Source of the DNA: Phascolarctos cinereus
Taxonomy: Eukaryota; Chordata; Mammalia; Diprotodontia; Phascolarctidae
Reading direction: 5' to 3'
NCBI RefSeq assembly: GCF_002099425.1
Contig: NW_018344059.1
Coordinates: 6,398,001 to 6,462,000 of the forward strand
DNA length: 64,000 bases
Shown here: positions 32,877 to 42,999 of the stretch, one piece after another
Layout: each line of letters opens with the position of its first letter
Numbering within the stretch: position 1 is the stretch's first letter
Notes under the pieces: model-generated
Database searches by the model: none
What the model was told of the DNA's origin: nothing
Seen by the model: the letters and a program-made list of their open reading frames with translations, nothing else
Program-made: the position numbers and the translations under genes

Positions 32877-33506
32877 AAAGGTAAATGGGACAGAAGGATA
32901 CAATATGTTGTTAATAAGGGGGGGGTGTTTAAACCCCTACAAGGGAATATGAGACTTGCAACCCTTGAGAACTGTATTGTTATTACACCTTGTTAAAGGA
33001 GTATACATAAAGAGGGTGGATATTAGTTGACTTTGATGTAATGATAAAAAAAAATCTAATCAAGTGGGTTAAATGGATCCAAATAAGTGGATCAATCTAA
33101 TCTTAGAAAAGGTACTGAGAAAGGAGGAGGCAGACAAGGGTAAATTACATTACAGGAAAAGACACAAAATCCTATTACAGCAGAAAGAGGGGGGGGAAGC
33201 ATTGTTTGAACCTTACTCTCATCAGATTAGGCTCAAGAAGGGCAATATAATCAGTTAGGTATAGAAATCTAACTTGCCCTATAGGCAAGGCAGTAGGAGG
33301 GAAAAGGGGAAAGAAAAGGGAGAGGGGAAAGAAAAAGGAGGGGGAGAAATACGGGAGGGAAGCAGCAGTAAGACTAAAGGGGAAGAAAAGAGAAAGGGAT
33401 AATAAAAGGGGGAAAGGACTGAAGGAGGCCATGGTCAAAAGCAAAACACTAGTGAAGGGGAGAAAGGAAAAAGGAGAAGGAAAAGCATAAACAGGGGGGG
33501 GAAAGG
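32877..33506 (+). other. L1 inter-ORF spacer, purine-rich
   Basis: 630 bp separate ORF1 and ORF2, against about 60 bp in human L1. The second half (33290-33505) is almost pure purine on the + strand (GGGAAAAGGGGAAAGAAAAGG and similar), with several G runs. Similar purine-rich sequence at 22790-23070 shows that the spacer belongs to the family and is not a local expansion. Confidence 0.8.
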
Positions 33507-33836
33507 ATGGAGAAAAAGACACAGATAGTAATCATAACTGTGAATGTGAATGGGATGAACTCTCCCATAAAACGGAAATGGATTGCAGAATGGATTAAAA
33601 ACCATAATCCTACAATATGTTGTTTACAGGAAACACATTTGAAAAAGAGTGACACATACAGGGTAAAGGTAAAAGGCTGGAGCAGAATATATTATGTGTC
33701 AGCTGAAGTAAAAAAAGCAGGGGTAGCAATCCTGATCTCTGGTAAAGCAAAAGCAAAAATAGATCTAATCAAAAGAGATAAGGAAGGAAACTACATTCTG
33801 CTAAAAGGCACCATAGACAATGAAATCATATTACAT
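33507..33836 (+). CDS. L1 ORF2, endonuclease N-terminal part
   Basis: 110 codons begin ATG at 33507: [20 protein letters not shown], then [14 protein letters not shown] and [10 protein letters not shown]. This is the start of the apurinic-type endonuclease domain of L1 ORF2p. The catalytic Asn (TVNVNG, residue 13) and Glu42 (LQETH) are kept. The frame runs to the deletion join near 33830 and stops just past it. The rest of the endonuclease, including its catalytic His and Asp residues, and the whole reverse transcriptase are absent. Confidence 0.9.
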
Positions 33837-34625
33837 TAAACTGAAAAGTTTTTGCACAAACAAAGCCAATGCAACTAAGATTAGAAGGAAGGTAGAAAAT
33901 TGGGAAAGAATTTTTACAACCAGTCTCTCTGATAAAGGCCTCATTTCTAAAATATATAGAGAATTAAGACAAATTTATAAGAACATGAACCATTCCAAAA
34001 CTGATAAATGGTCAAAGGATATGAACAGACAGTTCTCAGATGAAGAAATTAAAGCCATCTATAGTCATATGAAAAAATGCTCTAAATCGTTATTGATTAG
34101 AGAAATGCAAATCAAAACAACTCTGAGGTACCACATCATACCTATCAGATTGGCCAACATGACAAAACAGGAAAATGATAAATGTTGGAGAGGATGTGGG
34201 AAAATTGGAACGCTAATACATTGTTGATGGAATTGTGAAATGATCCAACCATTTGGAGAACAATTTGGAACTATGCCCAAAGGGCTACAAAAATGTGCAT
34301 ACCCTTTGATCCAGCAATAGCACTTCTAGGGCTATATCCCAAAGAGATCAAACAAATGGGAAAAGGACCCACATGTACAAAAATATACATAGCAGCTCTT
34401 TTTGTGGTGGCAAAGAATTGGAAATTGAGAGAATGCCCATCAATTGGGGAATGGCTGAGCAAGTTGTGGTATATGAATGTAATGGAATACTATTGTGCTA
34501 TAAGAAATGATGAACAGGCTGACTTCAGAAAAACCTGGGAAGACTTATATGGTCTGATGCTGAGTGAAGTGAGCAGAACCAAGAGGACTTTGTACACAAT
34601 AGCAGCCACATTATGCCATGACTAA
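33830..34625 (+). pseudogene. L1 ORF2, C-terminal part
   Basis: The last ~265 codons of ORF2 are spread over two frames: [73 protein letters not shown] in one; PFDPAIALLGLYPKEIKQMG, IAALFVVAKNWK, CPSIGEWLSKLWYMNVMEYY, LSEVSRTKRTLYTIAATL in the other. The frame change and a stop near 34225 break it. WRGCG...GTLIHC is the cysteine-rich zinc-knuckle-like region of L1 ORF2. The frame also differs from that of the 5' piece. Confidence 0.88.
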
Positions 34626-34989
34626 GAATGTTAAACTGAACCCTTCTCAGCATTACGAGGATCTAAGACATCTCCAGAGACCTCGGGAAGGAAAATGCTG
34701 TCCACATCCAAAGAAAGAACTATGGAAGTCGAATCACTATCACTTATTTTTACCTTCTGTTGAGTTTTGTTTCATCTTTCTGATGGTTCCTCCTTTTGGT
34801 TTTAATTTTTACTTACAACTTCACTAATGTGAAAATATGTTTAATGGGTATGTAAATGAAAAGCCTATGTCAGATTGTGCGCCATCTTGGGGAGGGTAGG
34901 GGGGAGAAAAAGGGAGAAAAATTTTCAACTCAAAAGCATATTGAAAAAAAATTTTTTTAAATAAAAATTTAAAAAAATAAAATAAAATA

Positions 34990-35005
34990 AAAGGTTCACA
35001 AGTAA
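34990..35005 (+). repeat. Target-site duplication, 3' copy
   Basis: AAAAGGTTCACAAGTA, identical to 31155-31170, directly after the A-rich tail (AATAAAATAAAATA). Confidence 0.95.
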
Positions 35006-35599
35006 AGCTTACCATGGAGGAGGAGCTCATAGGAAACAGACCTAGAAACTGGTTGGATGGCTGTGGGTATGGGGTAGGTTCAATGCACATATGGATACCC
35101 AATCACCCAGACTAAAGTCAAGAGCAACCAAGATTTTATATTTTCTATTGAAGTTGTAAAAAAGTGATTTTTGGCAAAATTTCATTTCAAAGTCATTCGC
35201 ATCTTTACACTACACGAAACAGGATACTTCTGTCAAGTATACCCATCCCACCACAGAGTCTAAATGGCACCACTCACCAGAATGATATGGGGCATGTGCA
35301 TACAGGTCTTCCTACTCTGAACTTTTTTTTAAATTATCATCCGGGATATTTAATAAAATTTTGCAACAAGTGAATTTGCAACGTTTCTCAAAGGCTATCC
35401 CTGACCACATACAATAAATTATAGGATGCAGCTACCAACTGCTTGGCATGGCACAGATGCTACTTGTTCAAACTACACACATCCAAAGCTTTAAAAGTTC
35501 ACAACTGTAGGGGGAAAGTACAGAGCATAATCTAAAAATGAAGGCTCAGAAAAACCTGTTAGCCTAATTGCACAATTACCCCAGTTCTCCGTGAGCTAG

Positions 35600-35960
35600 A
35601 AATTAGTTGGTTGGCTGTTGTCCAATCTCAAGGGGGACCAAAATGACATCACTATGTTGGAGTCAACGTACAGTGTGTTTTGACTATGGTGGATCAGAAC
35701 AATATGAGCTCTATACCACACAACAATCACGAACAGTCCATGTGAAAATTTGGAGTGAAGATGTCTCTAAATTTGCACATCCCACATTTCTTTTCAGCTA
35801 CTACAATTCTACTTTGCTCCTAGAGCACAGCACCTTCTTTGTTATAGGCATGCCACACTGGGCAGTCCTTTACCAGCATCTCCCATGTCACTCAAAGTTC
35901 TTCAGAGAGCCCTTACAGTGTCCCTGTATCACTTCTTCCGACCCCCATGTGAGCATCTGC
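35600..35960 (-). repeat. Old non-L1 LINE fragment (CR1/L2-like ORF tail)
   Basis: The - strand, though decayed, resembles the end of a LINE reverse-transcriptase ORF. GGTCGGAAGAAGTGATACAGGG reads like GRKK-YK, TGGGAGATGCTGG like WEML, and GCCTATAACAAAGAAGGTGC like the following A-KEGA block. These residues recur in CR1/L2-clade elements. A shorter copy of the same family lies at 6725-6835. The clade assignment is from memory. Confidence 0.5.
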
Positions 35961-36099
35961 CTTGTGTGAATTCTCTGTAAAATAGTCTTTTAGGCAAATA
36001 TATATTTTGCATTTGAAAACTGCCCTCTGTCTATGAAGACTCCTCCTAACTGATGATAAAATGATTTAATGATAAAAGTTCTTGGGAATTACACATATC

Positions 36100-36220
36100 A
36101 TCAGGCAATGGAGAGAGGGAGAAAAATTTGGAACTCAAAATTTTACAAAAATGAATGCTGAAAACTATCTTTACATATAATTGGGAACAAAAATGCTATT
36201 AAGGGGGGAAAAAAAACAGG
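36100..36220 (+). mobile_element. L1 LINE 3' tail fragment
   Basis: GGGAGAAAAATTTGGAACTCAAAATTTTACAAAAATGAATGCTGAAAACTATCTTTACATATAATTGGG is the common closing part of marsupial L1s, also seen at 30.93-31.01 kb. Confidence 0.7.
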
Positions 36221-36304
36221 GTTAGAAGAAACATGGAGACCCTCTGGACCTCAAGCCTTCCATCTCTTGCTGCACCTGTACTTTTGAGAGAAGAAGAATA
36301 GTTG

Positions 36305-36560
36305 GTGGGGCAGTTAGGTGGCACAATGGCTAGAGCACTGGGCTCGGAATCAGGAAGACTCTTCATGAATTCAAATCTGGCCTCAGATACTTACTAGCTG
36401 TATGACCCTGGGTAAGTCACTTGACCCTGTTTGCCTCAGTTTCCACATCTGTGAAATGACCTAGAGAAGGAAATGTCAAACCACTCTAGTATTGTTGCCG
36501 AGAAAACCCTAATATGGGGTCATGTAGAGATGGACCCAGCTGAATAATAACAATAAGTCA
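36305..36560 (+). repeat. tRNA-derived SINE, long form
   Basis: A complete + strand element: GGGGCAGTTAGGTGGCACAATGG, ATTCAAATCTGGCCTCAG, ACTTACTAGCTGTATGACCCTGGG, TTTGCCTCAGTTTCC, then the 3' half CTAGAGAAGGAAATG...ACCACTCTAGTATTGTTGCC...GGGGTCATG. It mirrors the - strand copies at 29.4 and 49.0 kb. Confidence 0.9.
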
Positions 36561-36839
36561 GTGGGGAGCAGAACTCCTTTTTAAATTTATTCTGCGTTGA
36601 TTAACATTTTGTTAAATCTAGACAATCAATAAAACAATAAGTCAAAGCAAAAGAAATCATCTTCTCGTATAGGAATATAAATAGTTTAACTTTATTGAGT
36701 TCCTTTACGATTACTCTTTCATGTTTATCTTTTTATGATTATCTTCTATTTGAATGGCAAATTTTGTATTCCGCTCTGATCTTTTCATCAGGAATGTTTG
36801 GAATTCTCTATTTCACTAAATACAACACACATACCCCAA

Positions 36840-37962
36840 AAGGTTTATAATCTGTTTTGCTGGGTAGATGATTCTTGGTTGTAATCCTAGCTCCTCTGCC
36901 TTCTGGAATATTATATTCCAAACTCACTGATACTTTAATGTAAAAAGATGCTAAATCTTGTGTGATCCTGACTAAGGCTCCATGATATTTGAATTTTCTT
37001 TCTGGCTGTTTGCAATATTTCCTCCTTGACCTGGGAGCTTGGGAATTTGGGTGTAATATTCCTGGGAGGAAATTTCATTTTGCTTTTTCCAATGAGATAT
37101 TTCAAATTTTCTTCCATTTTTTCATCCGACTTTGCATTCTTTTCTTTTTGTTTCTTGAAATCTCAGTCATTAGTTTCCATTTGCCCAAATCTAATTTTTA
37201 ATGAATTCTTTTCCTCAGTGAATTTTCATACTGCTTCTACCATCAGCCCAATTCTGTTTTTTAAGGTATTATTTTCTTCAGTATTTTTCTTGTGCCTCCT
37301 TTACCAAGCTGTTAATTCTTTTTTCATAATTTTCTTGCATCACTTTAATTTTCTTCCCAATTTTTCCTCCTACACTCATTTCTTTAATTCTTCTAGGAAT
37401 TCTTTTTGGGTTTAGGTCCAATTAGCATTTTTCTTTGTGGCCTTTTTTGGGGGGGGAAGGGCAGAGGTGTAACTGCTTTCACATTGTTGTCTTCTGTTGA
37501 GTTTATGTCTTGGTCTTCCCTGCAACCACAGTAGTTTTTTTTGTGGCCAAATTACTTTTTGTTGTTGTTTATTTGTTTTTCTAGCCTATTTTTTGACTTT
37601 TAACCTTATGTTAAAGTTGGGCTCTCCTCATCTGGGGATGGGGAAGCATTGTCACAAGCTTCAGACTTTACTGTCCTACTGTTTTCAGAGCTACTTTAAG
37701 GGGTCTGCAAATCTGTAGTGCTTCCAAGGTAGTGTGATCCTGGGAGAGTTATAGTCATGGCTCTCCTGGTCTGTGTTCTGGTCTTTACCCAGGAAGGGTA
37801 CTTGGTCCCCTAAAACTGCAAACATTATCACTTCTATTTGTTTTGGTACTGTGACCAGGGCCCCTGCTCCCCTGTGACCACTAAGGCTCCTCTCTGAACT
37901 GGAACCGCAACCCAGAAAAGCCTAAGGGCAATAGCTGCCCATCAGCACAAACTATACCCAGT
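36840..37962 (-). mobile_element. L1 LINE 5' part, copy A (ORF1 and 5'UTR)
   Basis: On the - strand, ORF1 pieces are recognisable: MEENLKYLIGKSKMKFPPRN near 37117, PRNITPKF near 37050, QTARKK. The ORF1 N-terminus (AATTGGACC...GAATTC, 37400-37430) and 5'UTR extend to about 37960. The ORF1 has many breaks. It lies directly 3' (higher coordinate) against copy B in the same orientation. Confidence 0.75.
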
Positions 37963-37964
37963 GC

Positions 37965-39005
37965 TAGCAATGTGTTCCCAGTTATCTTTGAATTTTTGTA
38001 CCTCCTTTTCCATTTGGTATAGTCTGCTTTTCAAGGAGTTCTTTTCTTCAGTGAATTTTTGTGCCTCTTTTTACCAAGCTATTAATTCTCTTTTCATAAT
38101 TTTCTTACATCATTCTCATTTCTTTTCCCAGTTTTTCCTCTACCATCCATCCATTTCTTTAGGTCTTTCAGGAATTCTTGCTGGCCTTGGGTCCAATTAG
38201 CATTTTTCTCTGAAGTTTTGCTTGTAGCTTTTTTCATATTGTTGTCTTCTTCTAAATTTATGTTTTGGTTTTCCCTGCTACCATACGAACCTTTTACAGT
38301 CAAATTCTTTTCTTGTTCTTTACTCATTTTCCCAGCCCATTTCTTCACTTTGAACTGTATGTTAAAGTTGGGCTCTGTTCACCTGAAGGTGCAAGAGGCA
38401 CGGTTCCAAGATTTGGCTTTTTCATGCTGCTTTTTAAATAGCTATTTTCAGTGCTTCCAAGCTGTTGTTATCCTGGGAGACTTGTGGTCACTGCTCTCCT
38501 CGTCTATTCTCTTCTCCAAGTTAAGGTACCCCGTTTCCTCTGCTCTCACAGCAGCTACAAAGTGCTAGTGCTCCTCTTAGCCCTAGAACTGTGACCAGGC
38601 TTAAGTGCTTCTCTTCCCCTGGGAACTGTGACCCAGAACTGTTCGTGGGCAACGGAGTTGCCAATCAGCACCAGCTGCCCAGTGCCAGCAAAGGGTCTCC
38701 TATAATCTCTTTCTGACCAGTGGTCCTACCCTCTTAACACCTCTGGGCAAAGAGCTCCCAAAGCCACAGGTGCTGTCCTATGGCCGCTTCCGAGGCCCAC
38801 CTCTGGAGATCCTTCTGTGCTCTGGGCCTGTGACCAACCTGGTGTTCTAGACCTCTCCAATGGACCCCTTCAGTTGTTTCAGCCTGGATAAATGTCTCCT
38901 TCTGACCTTTTCTTGGCTCTGCTGCTCCAAATTTGATTTGATTTGGAGGGGAGTGGTGGGAGACTTCAGCTGGGTCCCAGCCTGGACTCTGCCATCTGCC
39001 TCTAT
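37965..39005 (-). mobile_element. L1 LINE 5' part, copy B (ORF1 N-terminus and 5'UTR)
   Basis: The - strand frame at 38348-38094 reads KNANWTQGQQEFLKDLKKWM, the ORF1 N-terminus, like MNWSEAQKAFLEELKKDF of the young L1. The 5'UTR runs to about 39000, where the - strand has GGCAGATGGCAGAGTCC, similar to the GATGGCGGAGTG start of the young copy. TTACCAAGCT-TTAATTCT occurs here (38071) and in copy A (37301), 770 bp apart. Confidence 0.75.
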
Positions 39006-39690
39006 CTGGACTATTGATACCATGTATCCAATTAACCTTTTCTACTTCTACAACACCCCTTGCCCCTTTTCCTCTATTCACAAAGCTACCATTCTGGTTC
39101 AGACCTTCATCCTTTCTCCACTGGGCTACTGCAATGGCCACCTAAATGGTCTCAGTCTCACGTCTATCCCTACTGCAATTGATCCTTCACACTGTTACAT
39201 CTTGAACCTAGGGCTGATGATGTCACTCTCTTACGCAATAAACTCCAGTGTATCCTTATTACCTATAGGATAAAACAAAATCTTTGCTAACCTGGCCCCA
39301 GTCTACCATTCCAGTCTTATTTTATATCATTTCCCTTTCTTTCTCACACATGGCACTCTTCTCTTCTATTTCAAGGTCTTTTTACTGACTGTTCCAGGTG
39401 CCTGGGATGCACTCCCTTCTCATCTTAACTTCATAGAATCTCTCAAACCTTTTTAAACCCAGCTAACGCACTACCTTCTCCATGAGGCCTTTCCTAACCC
39501 TCTTCCCTTCCCATGACCAGCCCCACTCCTTTATATGTAGTCTGTGTATACTTATCTATGTACTTATTGAAGCCCTTGAACCTAAGTTCCAAGAGAGCAA
39601 AGATTGTTTCATTTTTCTGTCTTTTATCCCCAGTTCCTAGTACAGTGCCTGGCACATGGCATTTATTTAATGTTTGTTCACTGACAAATT
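39005..39690 (+). repeat. L2 LINE, long 3' fragment
   Basis: L2 coding/3' sequence: CTCCACTGGGCTACTGCAATGGCC, CCTTATTACCTATAGGATAAAA, CTAACCTGGCCCCAG, then AAGTTCCAAGAGAGCAAAGATTG, CCCAGTTCCTAGTACAGTGCCTGGCACATGGC. It is one of the best-preserved L2 copies in the window. Confidence 0.85.
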
Positions 39691-40019
39691 AGTGATTAGA
39701 TTTTTGTAGGAGGGGAAAATTTCCTATTAGGTAGCTGCCTGACTGGGAGGCCGACAACCCAGCTGCCACATACATGCTAAAGAAAATCCTTATATTTGTG
39801 TGAGATCAAATAGTAATTAAGAAATCCCATTAGAAATTACAGTTAGTGACTTCTCCCACCCCAGAAGTACATAAGAGGTCAGAGACCTGAAGGTGAAAAG
39901 GAAAGCACCGCCCCTTCCCAATCATCCCCCACCTCTACTCCCAGGATAGAGACAAATGTAGTCTACAGAGCAGAGAGCAATATACTGAAAAGGCCCTGGA
40001 GTAAGGGGGAACGTGCTTT

Positions 40020-41663
40020 GAGGTCTCTAGCACTCTGCGCTGACATACTAGAAGTTCTAAAGATCTCTGAATTTCAAAGATCCAGGGAAACTCTAGAAAG
40101 GACAGGACAGCTCAGGAACCCAGGGTGAGACCAAGCAGGAACAAACACCCCATTCACAAGCGCACGACCCTGGCTCAAAGCCTGAACTCAAGAACTGAGG
40201 TTGGAAAAATGAATAAATCCGGGGGGGGAGGGGGGAAGAATCTACCTGTATTAAAAAAAAAAGGCCCCAAACAACCCACTCCAAAACATATCCCTGAAAA
40301 GCAGAGAGCGCCTCCATAGCCACAGTTTCCAGAGACTCAATGGAAAAAAAACAGATTTTCTACGAGGACTACATGAATACCTACAAGCAATGGAGCAAGA
40401 CATAAAGACAGAAACAACAGCTCTGTAGGAAAGAAGTGCAATGGGAATAACTTTGAAGAGAAAGTAGAAAGTCTGACTCAAGCAATGGATTCCCAAAACA
40501 CTGGAACAGATCAAACAGAATCATGACTCTATGAGACAGCAAAAAATATTCAAACAAGATAAGGAAAAATATAAAGGAAAATGTAAGCTGATATAAAAAA
40601 AGTGACCTTAGAAATAGGTAATGGAGAGATAATTGAAGAATCATTGGACTCCCTGAAAACATCAACTTTTTAAAACAAAGTTTGGACACAATATTTCTAT
40701 AAATTATAAATGAAAACTCCCCAGATCTATCAGAACCAGAGGGCAAAGTGAAGATAGGTATTATCCATTGATCACCTCCTGTAAGAAACCAGAAATGCCA
40801 AAACCCAGTGTTCTCACATCAAAGAAAAACTATTGCAAGCATCTAGGAAGAAGCAACTTAAGTACAAAGGAATTGAAGTCAGCGTACCACACAAGACCTG
40901 GCAGCTGCTACCAAAAAGGCAACGGTAACTTTGAATGCAGTATTCCAAAAGGCCTAAGATAGAGGCTTACAGTCAAGAATAACTTACCATACAAAGGTGA
41001 GTATAATCTTATGGGGGGAAAAGCAGACATTTAACAAAATAGAAGCCTATCAAGTATTTCTGATGAAAAGACCAGAGATGAGTAGGAATCTGAAATGCTC
41101 AAATAAGAGTTAAGAAACCAGAAAGGTAAATTTACTTGAACAAATTGATAGAATGGTAACACATATCAATGGGAGAGAAGAAACAGGTATTCCTTCAGAA
41201 CTTTAATGTCATCAAAGGGGATTAAATAAAATAAGAAGAAGAAAAAAAGGACCCCAGGTATATTAGTTGTGTTTTAAAGCTTAAAAGAGGCAAGGCAAAA
41301 GGAACACATTCACACAGAAAGGAAGGAGATCAACTTGCTATTTCTCATAAATGCAGCATGAGAAGAAGAGAATGCAAAAATATGTAGGGAGCAGTGGGGA
41401 GCAATGTATAGCACACGAACCTCATTCTTTTCTGAGATGGATGGAAGATAGAACAAAACACATACATGCACAGCAGTACTGTGCAGGAAAGAAGCTGCAT
41501 AAATCAGGGAAGCTAAGGCCAATCACATCCCAGGGTTAGCTTTGTCTGCTTTTAGGTAAAACTTCCCAATGTTTCATATGGGGGAGAAGAAGTTATGGAA
41601 ATGCTGGTGCTGCTACAAAAAAGATGGGGTATGGGGGGGGGGGCGCGTGTACGGGTGCTGTTG

Positions 41664-41696
<33 letters not shown>

Positions 41697-42080
41697 ACTG
41701 TCCATTAACTGAGGAGCAGATGAACAAATGTAACAAACAATTATTGTGCCCTAAAAAATGTAGAAGGAGACAATTTCAAAGAATCATGGGTAGCATGATG
41801 CAGAATGAAGCAGAACCAGGAAAACAAATTATACAGGACAGCCACAGTGTAAAGAAAAAGAATTTTTGTAAGACTTGAAAAGTCTGATCAAAGTAGTGAC
41901 CAAGAATGTCTCCCACTTACCCCTCTAAGAGAGAAACAGAAAACAACTTAAATTTCTAGACATAGCAACTCTAACTCTATCTCATTTGACTATGCTTTTT
42001 CGTTACATAGGTACTTCGCCTCCCCTCTACCCCGCTTTGTCTTGGTTTTCAAGTTAAGAGGGCCACTGAAGATTTTTTTT
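40020..42080 (+). mobile_element. L1-like copy with ORF1 but no ORF2 body (half-L1-like)
   Basis: Decayed ORF1 is traceable on the + strand: GAATCATTGGACTCCCTGAAAAC (40641) equals KIIGLPEN, ATTATCCATTGATCACCTCC (IIH-SPP) follows at 40759, and CACACAAGACCTGGCAGC (TQDLAA) at 40890. Spacer-like sequence then runs to about 41640. After the GT microsatellite, sequence from the far 3' end of ORF2 appears (CAATTATTGTGCCC, GATGCAGAATGAAGCAGAACCAGG at 41730-41820). No endonuclease or reverse-transcriptase sequence is seen in between. This layout is that of HAL1 elements. Confidence 0.55.
41665..41694. repeat. (GT)n microsatellite
   Basis: About 15 uninterrupted GT units, preceded by a G run and GCGCGTGT (41634-41650). 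It lies inside the half-L1-like copy. Confidence 0.97.
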
Positions 42081-42624
42081 TAAAGGCACAGAAAAGAACA
42101 CAAGGAAGTTTAGAACGAAGTAGAGAAAAATAGAACAGTTTCGAAAAAAAAATGTAGCCATTTACTATCTACTTGTAAAAAGCAAGCAGTGTGGAATGGA
42201 GCTTTACAGTTTCATAGAGAATTCTTTTTTGTGTTCTGCTGTGTGATTGGAAATTTTCCCTTTTAGTTTAGATTCAGATTAAAATAAAAAAACTCCCCAG
42301 AACTTTAGCGGGAAGGGAGTTGGTACAAAAGCTGCCTTATCTACGGCTGTCGTGCCTATGTGTCACACCAGCACTTCAAACTCTTGACTGCTCCCCACAA
42401 ACCTCTTCCTTCTTTTGATTTCCCTATTTCTTTGAGCAATAGCACCATATAGCTAAATGCCCAAGTTCAATAATGGGTTGTGGTCTATCTCAGTCTCCTT
42501 CTTCCTCACCAATCCCATCCATTCAAACAATCCCTTTTGCTTCTACCTCCATATTATCTCTCACATCAGTTTTGTTTTTTCCATTGCCACCACTTAAATG
42601 TAAGCCTTAATTCCTGTCTTTCTT

Positions 42625-42990
42625 TTAGAAAAACCTGGGAAGACATATGCAAACTGATGCAAAGTGAAGTAAGCAGAATCAGAACACTGCACACAGAACC
42701 AGCAACACTATAATGATGGTCAACTATGACAGACTCTGATCAAAACAACGATCCAAGACAATTCCAAAAGACTCATGATAAAAAAAAAATGCTATTCACC
42801 TCTGGAGAGAAAATTAATAAACTGAGTGCAGGTGGAAGAATATTGTTTTTCATATTCATTATTTTTTGCCTCCCCCTATCCCCAACATGGCTAATACAGA
42901 AATGTTTTGAATGACTTTACAGGTATAATGGTTATTATATTGCTTGCCTCCTCAATGGGGGGGGGGGGGAAGAGTGGAACTCAAAAAAAA
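42625..42990 (+). mobile_element. L1 LINE 3' end, 5'-truncated
   Basis: It begins AGAAAAACCTGGGAAGACATATGC (RKTWEDI), as in the young L1 (RKTWEDLYG at 34.53 kb), then GAAGTAAGCAGAATCAG, a 3'UTR and a G run at 42959-42969 followed by an A-rich tail. Confidence 0.85.
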
Positions 42991-42999
42991 AAAGAAAAA

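Larger units (their letters stand above)
31171..34989 (+). mobile_element. Young L1 LINE, 5'-complete, with ORF2 core deleted
   Basis: A 3.8-kb L1 is bounded by a perfect 16-bp target-site duplication. It starts GGGGAGCCAAGATGGCGGAG, the normal L1 5' end with a YY1-type AAGATGGCGG. It then has a tandem 5'UTR (to about 31902), ORF1 (32013-32876), a purine-rich spacer (32877-33506), the first ~110 codons of ORF2, an abrupt join near 33830 to the last quarter of ORF2, a 3'UTR and an A-rich tail (34940-34989). A complete marsupial L1 would have about 1,250 ORF2 codons, so roughly the middle two thirds or more, including all the reverse transcriptase, is missing. The copy cannot move on its own; it may have been moved by a complete L1 in trans, or deleted afterwards. 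The perfect duplication and open ORF1 argue for a recent insertion. Confidence 0.93.

Noticed and set aside
38734-39273. Two overlapping ~135-codon frames on opposite strands
   Set aside because: They run through L1 5'UTR and L2 sequence; no protein family is recognised.
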